A DNA stretch of 64,000 nucleotides from Pyrus communis. Taxonomy: Eukaryota; Streptophyta; Magnoliopsida; Rosales; Rosaceae. The position numbers and the translations under genes are program-made. Position 1 is the stretch's first letter; every line of letters starts with the position of its first letter. The DNA is taken from the NCBI RefSeq assembly GCF_963583255.1, contig NC_084803.1, positions 25,208,428-25,272,427 of the forward strand, given 5' to 3'. Below, in pieces: positions 56,961 through 64,000 of the stretch. The notes below the pieces were generated by a model. It did no database searches. It saw only the letters and a list, made by a program, of their open reading frames with translations, and had not been told where the DNA came from.

Positions 56961-58389
56961 ATTTTAACTAATTATTGATGGAAATCGGGAAGCACAATCT
57001 ACAACATGCAAATCGCAAGTTGCAATCTTTGTATTGACTAGACTAATTCACCAATTTTATTTATTTTTTATCTTCCCCATTTATGTTGGTTATAACCGTC
57101 AGAACACTAAAATAATAACCGCTAGCAACTAAAATAATAAAATAGTCAAATTTAAAATAAAAATAAAAAAAAGAATTCAAAAATACTGGCAGTTATAATA
57201 ATTTTATGGTGGTTGCATCCGACACTACCTGAATGATGTGTCAAATATCTTTTATCCAACATAACGGCTTATTAAACTGCCACCATCATCCGACACCTAA
57301 AGCTAATATTGTAGTAGTGTGATGATTTTGTTATTTTGATTAAACAATAATTTTTAAATCATAATAGGTTAGATGGCAGAAGCGAACAAGAACAAACAAG
57401 AGCAATTAGAAATTTAGAACAATTAAAAATTTGTGATTTACAATATATAGCTGAGTATACTACAGATTTCTTTAAATATTTAGGAAGAATAGGTAGAATT
57501 AGTGATATTAATTTATTAGATATTTATATAACAAAAATAAAAGGACCAATAGGTGAAAAGAGTTGGAATGAACGGCAAAAGCATCCAAAGAAAAATGATA
57601 TTGCAATATGACCTAGAATTCAGTATATATATGATATACTTAGACAAAAGTGTAGTAAAATAGAAGCTAAAAACCAAATTAGGAAGCAATTTTATATGAG
57701 TTGTAAAAATATAGATTTACCACAACAGTATGGTTGTCATAAGAAAAATAAGCATAAGAAAATATACAAAAAGAAATATAGTCATATAAAACAAACAGCA
57801 TAAGAATTTCACCATAAGACCTTAAAAAACATATAGGAAGAGAAAATATATTCCAAAACAATTTAGGAAAAGAAGTAGTAGACCTTGGATTAGAAAATAT
57901 AAAGCACCAAAAGATAAGAGTAGTTGTAAATGTTATTCATGTGGAGAAGTTGGACATATTAGACCTAAATATCCAAAATTAGGAAAACAACCGAGAGAAA
58001 AAGTACATTTAATGGAGTTGTTTAAGTTAGAAGAAGATGAAGATATACAGTCAATATATAGTTTAGATGATTTAAGTGATAATGAGAGTATTTATAGTAT
58101 TGAAAGTATAAATATGATAGAGTCAGACCAGGAAGATTCAAGTAGTTCAAATAATGATTTAGAAGAGTATATGTGTGCATTCATAGAAGAATAACATGAA
58201 GAAGACTATAAATATATAAATTTAGGTTGGTCAGAAAAATATCATAAGTGTAGTAAATTAGTTGGAAATAAATATTATAATACATATTCGTTATTATGTG
58301 AAAAATGTTATAATAATAGGTTATTAGAAGTTAATTCAACAGAATTAGGAGAGTAAAAAAAAAAGTACTAAAATATTAGGAAATATTGT

Positions 58390-61300
58390 TCATAGTATAG
58401 AAAGCCAAAAAATAGCTTTTTGATTACCATAAATTGTGAAATAGAATTAGCAAAAGAACATAAGATACAACCAATAGTCATAAGAGAAGAGTTAGTATCA
58501 GAAAAATATAGACAAAAATTAGCAAAACCAGTGAGAATAACACAGTTTGATGAAAGACCAGTTTATTTAACACATTCTATTAATAATCTTTTAAAGTAGA
58601 AAAACAACAATTTAATTTCCCATTAACATTTGTTTCACCACTAGGATCATACCCATTCATTTTAGGTTTAAATTTTTTGAAAAGTTTATGATACGAGCAT
58701 ATTTAGGCGACTTAGTTAGCTTGTTTTCGTACATTTATGTTGTTAGTTAACAGTTATTTTAGTAGTTTAAGCTATTTTCGTGTGTTTTTAGGTTCATATG
58801 GCTAAGGAAGCAAAAAGGTGCATTTTGGAGCATTTTGGAGCAATATTGGGCTTTGAATGGATAGCATATGCTTGGAGCAAAAGGAATGGACGAAATTGAA
58901 GACCTAAAGGTGTTAGGATTCCTAATCAAAGAAGGATTCCTAATCAAAGAAGGATTCCTAGTCAAAGAAGGTTTCCTACTTGAAGTATGAAAGTTAAGCC
59001 AAGGTTTCCTATTTTTGTTTAACCTTTCCTAATCCTAATCTTTCCTACTTAATTTCCAGCTATCAAAAGGGGTTCATAATCAATTTGGGACACTTAAATA
59101 TATGTCCTAAAAGCTCTAATCCCAGTCCAATATGGAGCCGCACCTTTCTTACCCTTTTCTTCCAAAATCTGCCACATATCTTCTTTCCCCTTTTCTTCTA
59201 GTCAATGCCGCAGATTTCCTTCCCTTTTCCTCTTAGAATTCTAATTTGTTACCCTTTTTCCTTGAGGATTTGGAGCTAAAAACCTTCCCAAATTAATTAC
59301 TTATTGCCTTAACCTTTCTTCCTCTATAAAAACACAATCTGCCGCACATATTGGAGATTCTAGACAGCCATACACATCCATACGAATTATTCCTCATTAT
59401 CCCCATTCATTCAGCCATCATCCATCCCCTACCACCATCCAACCTATCCATCCATCACCATAATTCATACCCAAACACCCTTGTGCCGCAACAAAGAAGG
59501 AGAAAGAAGAGAGGAGAAGCCTTGGACGTTTTGGCCTTTCAAGCTTGGATTGTTGGAGCGTTTCTAGGTGTACTCAATCTTTGTTTTCAATGTTTAATTT
59601 ATACTCGCCTTGTTTTGTTGTAAACATGAGGAGCTAAACTTGTTTTAGCTAGGGGAGACTTTGAAACCATGATTATATTTGCAATATGAATTGATTAATT
59701 CCAGTTGTGATTTCATAAATTGTAAATGCAATTTACTTAACCGTTTGATGGATAACTTATTCTTGTTTGTTGATTAAGGGTGCACACTTAGTTTGCATGC
59801 ATGAATTTGGGGCTAGAATATAAGGGAGTTTCACATAATCGTTACAAACTTATATTCACAAGTAGTTAAGGTTGTTTTCACAATCATGTTAAGTAAATTC
59901 CTAGCATGAGTATCATGATGTCGTAGTTACAAGTGCTTTGTCAATACTTATGATTTTCATAGAACGTAATGATTTTTGATTGTATCTCTATTATGATGTC
60001 ATGTAGGGGACTTTTGAAGAATGCTTTGGTTTGTCGTATGATGTCATCCAATCCAATAACTTAAGGAAAATCTGAAGGTTAATTAGTGATGTCACGGTTA
60101 ACCTGGGGTGTTGAAGTTCATGGTTTATCGAAAAGCAACTGGAAATCAATTTTTATGCAAGTGTGTCATGTGTGGAGAAGGACCCTCTAGCTAGCTAATC
60201 ACCCATCCATATCCCCAAATTCGTCCAAACCTTGTTTAAGTCTTTTAGTTACTTGTTTTTATCTTAAATTCGTCAAAAACCCAATCCCCTTTATTTAGTT
60301 GTGTCAAATCTGTCCTAAAATGTGTTTTTGAGTCTTTTGAGTCAAAACAAATTCTATTTTCGTCCAAATTGAGTCCTAGAGTCTAGTTTGAGTCTTTTTG
60401 ATTGTTTTGTGTTGTTTTGAGTCTTTTGAGTTTATTTTGAGTCATATAGGTTTAGTTAAGAGTCTTTGAGTTTGTTTAAGTGTTTTTAAGCATATTTTTG
60501 TATCTTTGAGTCGGTTTTCATTAGATTAGCAATCCCTCTTAATCCCCGGCCTAGAACGATCCCTACTTATATCTATACTACAATTGTCAAAAAGAGGGTT
60601 TAATTTGAGTGCTATTATATATCACATCAGTTTACAAGGTTTTATTTATTTATGAATCCTAACATATATTTTTCAAAAGAGGCATCACAATAATTTATCA
60701 AAGTAATACTGTAGAAGCATATAAAAGCATGAGTATAGAAGAGCCTAGTAGTCAAGATAGTTATTATTTAGAAAATTCAAAAGAAAATGATGAACATAAT
60801 AATATAGAAGAGTTTGATAAAAAAAATATTTGAATATGAATATCCTATTTTAGAAGAAGAAAAAACTCATATAGAAACATTACAGTTAGATAGACTAAGG
60901 AACTGTAATAGACCAAAGAGTTTAGAAGAATTATTACAATTAGCATAACAAACTAGAATTATAGGAAAAGACCCACAGTTACATTGGAGTAAAAATAAAA
61001 TAATAACAAAATTAGATATAATTAATCCAAATTTAACCATAAAGACAACTGATATGCCTTGTCGTTTAATAGATAAACAAGAGTTTGAGCAGCAAATAAA
61101 AGAGTTGTTAAATTTAAAAGTAATCAGACCCGCTAAGTCTAGACATAGATCAGCAGCATTTATTGTGAGAAAACATTCAGAACTAAAGAGAGATAAGGTT
61201 AGAATAGTTTATAATTACAAGAGATTAAATGATAATACATATGAAGATAGTTATAAGTTACCAAATAAGGATGAGCTTATAAATAAAATTCAAGAGAATA

Positions 61301-62338
61301 AATATTTTAATAAATTTGATTGTAAATCAGGATTTTGGCAAATATGATTAGCTGAAGAATCCATTGAGTGGACAGATTTTACTTGTCCAGAAGAACATTT
61401 GAGTGGCTTGTTATGCCATTTGGACTTTAAAATACTCCATCGATCTTTCGAAGAAAGATGGACCAAATTTTCAAGAAATATGATCAATTTTGTAGTGTTT
61501 ATGTAGATGATATTTTAGTACATAGTAAAAATAGAAATGAATATGGAAAGCACTTAGAGATAGTTTTACAAGAATTTATCAATAATGGAATTGTGATTAG
61601 CAAAAATAAAATAACATTAGAAAAGCAAGATATAGAATTTTTAGGAATGTATATCAAGTCAAGTACAATACAATTACAAGATCATATAGCTAAAAAGGTC
61701 TTAGAATTTCCAGATAAGTTAGAAGATAAAAAACAGTTACAAGCATTTTTAAGATTGTTAAATTATGCAAGAAATTTTGTCCTTGATTTAGGAAGAAAAA
61801 TAGCAGTATTACAAGTAAAACTAGCAAAACAGGAAAAAAAAAAAAAATTAATAGTGAAGATATTAAATTAGTTCAAAATATAAAAGAATAAATTACTCAA
61901 CTTAATCCATTAACATTACCATTAGATGATAGTTACAAAATAGTTGAAAAGGATGCTTCATCATTAGGATAGGCAGATATACTAGACCAGAAAAAGTATA
62001 AGGAGTCATCAAAGTCTGACGAACAAGTTTGTAGATATTCATCAGGAAAATTTAGTGATGTACAGTCAAGATTACCATCAACAGATTTAGAAATTTTAGG
62101 AATAATTAACTCACTTGAAGCATTCCCTTTATTTTTACATAATGAAGTATTTACGATTACAACAGATTGTCAAAATATAGTTTCTCATTATAATAAGATA
62201 CATGCTAAAAAATAGACAGCACAAAGTTGAGTTAATTTTGTTGATTCAATTACAAGAAATGGTTTTAAACCAATTTTTGAACATATAAAGGGTAGTGACA
62301 ATACATTAATTGATATCTTATCAAGATTAATTCGTTGA
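58390..62338 (+). pseudogene. Viral protease-RT-RNase H ORF, split by a solo LTR
   Basis: Before 58684 an aspartic-protease-end motif PFILGLNFLKS is readable. After the solo LTR the RT is recognisable: VRIVYNYKRLNDNT and FNKFDCKSGFWQ (61054-61347), then the catalytic YVDDILVHSKN (about 61495-61530) and DIEFLGMYIKS. RNase H remnants follow (SRLPSTDLEILGII near 62070, TTDCQNIV near 62165, LIDILSRLIR near 62310). The frame shifts near 61400 and stops are scattered throughout (for example 61348, 61870, 61970, 62215). The reading order protease-RT-RNase H without integrase is typical of Caulimoviridae. Confidence 0.85.
58689..60629 (+). mobile_element. Solo LTR (1941 bp) inside the viral pol, TSD GTTTA
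   Basis: It begins TGATACGAGCATATTTAG and ends ATATCACATCA, with GTTTA at 58684-58688 and 60630-60634. It is the same family as 35147-37488, which lies in the other orientation. A TATA box (CTATAAAAAC, about 59325) gives the likely LTR start. A direct triplication of AAAGAAGGATTCCTA-type units is at 58926-58972. The 90-residue frame at 59351-59623 is not known to be a gene. Confidence 0.85.
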
Positions 62339-62344
62339 ACATAA

Positions 62345-63990
62345 ATGAAATATCATATACCATCATCCTCAAATAGCACAAAACCACAAGGCAGAAAAAC
62401 ACATTTAAATAGCATAATGATGCATCATGGACCTTCATCATTCAATGGATTCCAAAATAGTATAAGCAGACCAACATCACCACCAGTACCCATTTTCAAC
62501 TTTAATGGCAATATTGTTGTAAGAATCAGAAATCCAACTTTGAGGTATAGGTCAAGGGTACCCAAAACTCTCTGATAGGCAACATGTTCTCTTAGATAAT
62601 TTTTGAAATATCCAAATCAAAAAGGCCAAGCATGAGGTTAGGTTATAAAAAACTAATTAGAGCCTTAGAATAAGAGTTTGATAGCTTTAATTTTAATTTC
62701 CATCAAATCTAGCATCATATTCATTCTCTTAAGAACAACCTTCAAGTCATTTCTAGAGACCATGAGTAATTACTTATTAAGTTTACCAAAATAAACCAAG
62801 AACTCCAATCCCTTAGAATGCAGCAAAAGGTAAGTGACACTTTGAAAAGAGAATTGAAAATGGATTTGGAAATTGATCAGCATAAGAATAAAGAAAAAGA
62901 AGTTATTGAATCCATAGAACAAGAGGCTAATGAGCTCATAGAAGAGATTAAAATTGAACTCTTAGAATAAGACATTGAAATGGAACACCATCAAAATAAT
63001 GAACAGCATTAGCATCTAAGTGACAAAGAAAAACAAGAAAAATATGAAAGTTTTCTTAGGAACATATCTTTAGACTTAATAATAGATGATATCCTATTAG
63101 AAGAAATTTCAAAAGTAAAATTAAGAATAATGCCACCAGATATGTAAAATGAGATCCTGAGTAGAGCATCACAGTCTATGAAAGAGTTATAATTACAATT
63201 ACAACGTGTTTTATATCAATCCAGTTTTGATTCAAAACCAGGGATGAATATTATTACAAAGATGTATCCACTATGTCTTTGTGATAGTACAGAGAGCTGT
63301 ATTTGTAAACCAGATGTTAGCATAGCTATAACCAGAATTAACATGAGAGATTTTAGACCATGTCATTTTAGTTATGAGCATTAGATAAAGCATAGTGTGG
63401 TAAAAATTACCCCAACCTTACTATTAGAGTTTAGCTATTTTGATAAAATATTCATCAATCATATTTCCCAACTAGAATTATTTCTTAAAAAGGTTATAAA
63501 AATAGCAGAAGATTATCTAGAACAGTGAAAAGAAATTCTATAAGTTTTATCAATAGTCCTTCAGATTAGTATGCACATATGCATAAGGAGAAAGTTAGAC
63601 ATATAACCAAGATTAATGAAGAATCCTTTAGAATATCCTCTATCTCCCCACATAAGTGGACTCCTTATTACAAAAATATTCTAAAATTTCAAGGGATCCA
63701 AATGTTAGCCTTAGATGAGTTTGAAGATTTTACGTATGATATGTTACTACTATCTGAAAAAGAAGAAATGCATATTTACAGTAAGACAAAAATCAATCAT
63801 TAGCCCTACTGGAAGCCTAAAATTTTCAAAGGAGAAACAGCAGACATGTAGTACAAGGTGAAAAAAAGATAGAGAAAGAGATGCAGAGCTAGTAGAAGAT
63901 GAACAGTACTGGAATAATTTGATAGAAGAAGAGCTGTATAACACTGACAACATGATGGAAGCATGAAGAGCTAGCAACAAATCAGCATAA
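62345..63990 (+). pseudogene. Viral 3' ORF, unassigned, broken
   Basis: An ATG at 62345, seven bases after the pol stop, opens a 76-residue frame with SSSNSTKPQGRK, PPVPIFNFNGNIVVRIRN and RYRSRVPKTL. Further pieces follow in other frames: a Lys/Glu-rich coiled-coil stretch (62830-63130), a Cys-rich CLCDSTESCICK (about 63277-63312) and SPHKWTPYYKN (63579-63803). By position it could be the transactivator/inclusion-body gene or another accessory protein. I cannot decide. Confidence 0.45.
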
Positions 63991-64000
63991 ATTGAATAGC

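Larger units (their letters stand above)
54790..57319 (+). mobile_element. CACTA (En/Spm) non-autonomous element, TSD TGA
   Basis: The left end reads CACTACAACGAAA and the reverse complement of the right end reads CACTACTACAATA. TGA flanks both (54787-54789 and 57320-57322), the 3-bp TSD of CACTA elements. Subterminal repeats of the type TGTCGGATATAACCGACA in both orientations occur at 54850-55140, 56516-56545 and near 57230-57300, typical transposase-binding arrays. There is no transposase gene. Cargo is a methyltransferase gene fragment, three ~345-bp repeats and a MITE. It sits inside the viral capsid-like ORF. Confidence 0.9.
53830..58370 (+). pseudogene. Viral capsid-like ORF with zinc knuckle, split by CACTA
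   Basis: The region before 54786 includes IEAKLVDNRFLEGTRW, an acidic stretch (NIEENESEIENKS) and WERTIERWEKG. After the CACTA element it resumes near 57360 and reaches a Lys/Arg-rich segment and a CCHC knuckle CYSCGEVGHIRPKY at 57931-57973, where the last Cys is Tyr. An acidic Ser/Asp tail follows (SLDDLSDNESIYS). Basic region, knuckle and acidic tail are the layout of caulimovirid coat proteins. Stops are frequent (for example near 53978, 54301, 54686, 57610). A movement-protein domain was not recognised; the 5' part could belong to a different protein. Confidence 0.7.
52384..64000 (+). other. Endogenous caulimovirid (pararetrovirus) copy, broken
   Basis: A single plus-strand order of pregenomic promoter, poly(A) signal, Met-tRNA primer site, coiled-coil ORF, capsid-like ORF with zinc knuckle, protease/RT/RNase H and a 3' ORF identifies Caulimoviridae. 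No integrase is present and no LTRs were found, which separates it from the LTR elements nearby. The whole is very AT-rich. Frames are broken by many stops, and two later insertions (54790-57319 and 58689-60629) split it. It continues past the window or ends near 64000. Genus was not assigned. I see no sign that it could be expressed as intact proteins. Confidence 0.85.

Noticed and set aside
1..64000. CRISPR arrays, bacterial operons, ribosome binding sites
   Set aside because: Introns, plant transposons and poly(A) signals show nuclear plant DNA. The tandem arrays have ~345-bp units without spacers.

Overview
The window is repeat-rich nuclear DNA of a eudicot plant, most likely a woody Rosaceae (apple/pear type). 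The evidence is spliced genes with GT-AG introns, a chromodomain Ty3/gypsy element, a Cassandra element with a 5S-like LTR of the form I remember from Rosaceae, tRNA-derived SINEs, and an old endogenous caulimovirid. The genus is inferred from remembered sequence style and was not tested. I can support only one intact host gene, a four-coding-exon minus-strand gene at 15777-17620 of unknown function. Almost everything else is mobile DNA, much of it nested, and many boundaries are fixed by target-site duplications (TSDs) read directly from the sequence.

Layout. 1-5130: MITE-like inverted repeats, a short plastid atpE-derived piece (2905-3040), a Mutator-type MITE with a perfect 9-bp TSD (3076-3605) and a solo LTR with TSD CATAT (3865-5130). 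About 5.85-14.0 kb: a decayed Mutator-like element of the type carrying a ULP1-like protease gene (plus strand) converging on a mudrA-type transposase (minus strand). Its non-coding parts are filled with a short motif resembling CTGATGCTGCA. 14.0-18.1 kb: the host gene and flanks. 18.25-22.25 kb: a probable TIR element containing a hAT-like element (19275-22112) whose interior is six tandem copies of a ~345-bp repeat.

22468-46220: one minus-strand LTR retrotransposon without recognisable genes (LARD-like; two ~430-bp LTRs, TSD ACAAT). It has been expanded by an L1 LINE (23.92-28.04 kb), a GGG-type MITE (28040-42216), a Ty3/gypsy chromovirus of Tekay/Del type inside that MITE (28890-42181, TSD ATATT), two further insertions inside the chromovirus (31865-33138; solo LTR 35147-37488), and a Cassandra element (42859-43237).

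46.2-52.3 kb: a PIF/Harbinger-like element, a SINE, a decayed FAR1/FHY3-related pseudogene, MITEs and simple repeats. 52.4 kb to the end: an endogenous pararetrovirus with pregenomic-type promoter, poly(A) signal, Met-tRNA primer site, coiled-coil ORF, capsid-like ORF with zinc knuckle, protease/RT/RNase H and a 3' ORF, all broken by stops. It is split by a CACTA element (54790-57319) and a solo LTR (58689-60629) of the same family as the one at 35 kb.

The most unusual observation is that the ~345-bp tandem repeat in the hAT-like element also occurs, in opposite orientation, as three copies inside the CACTA element 35 kb away. Two unrelated DNA-transposon classes therefore carry the same repeat module. 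The CACTA element also holds a fragment resembling a METTL7-type methyltransferase gene.
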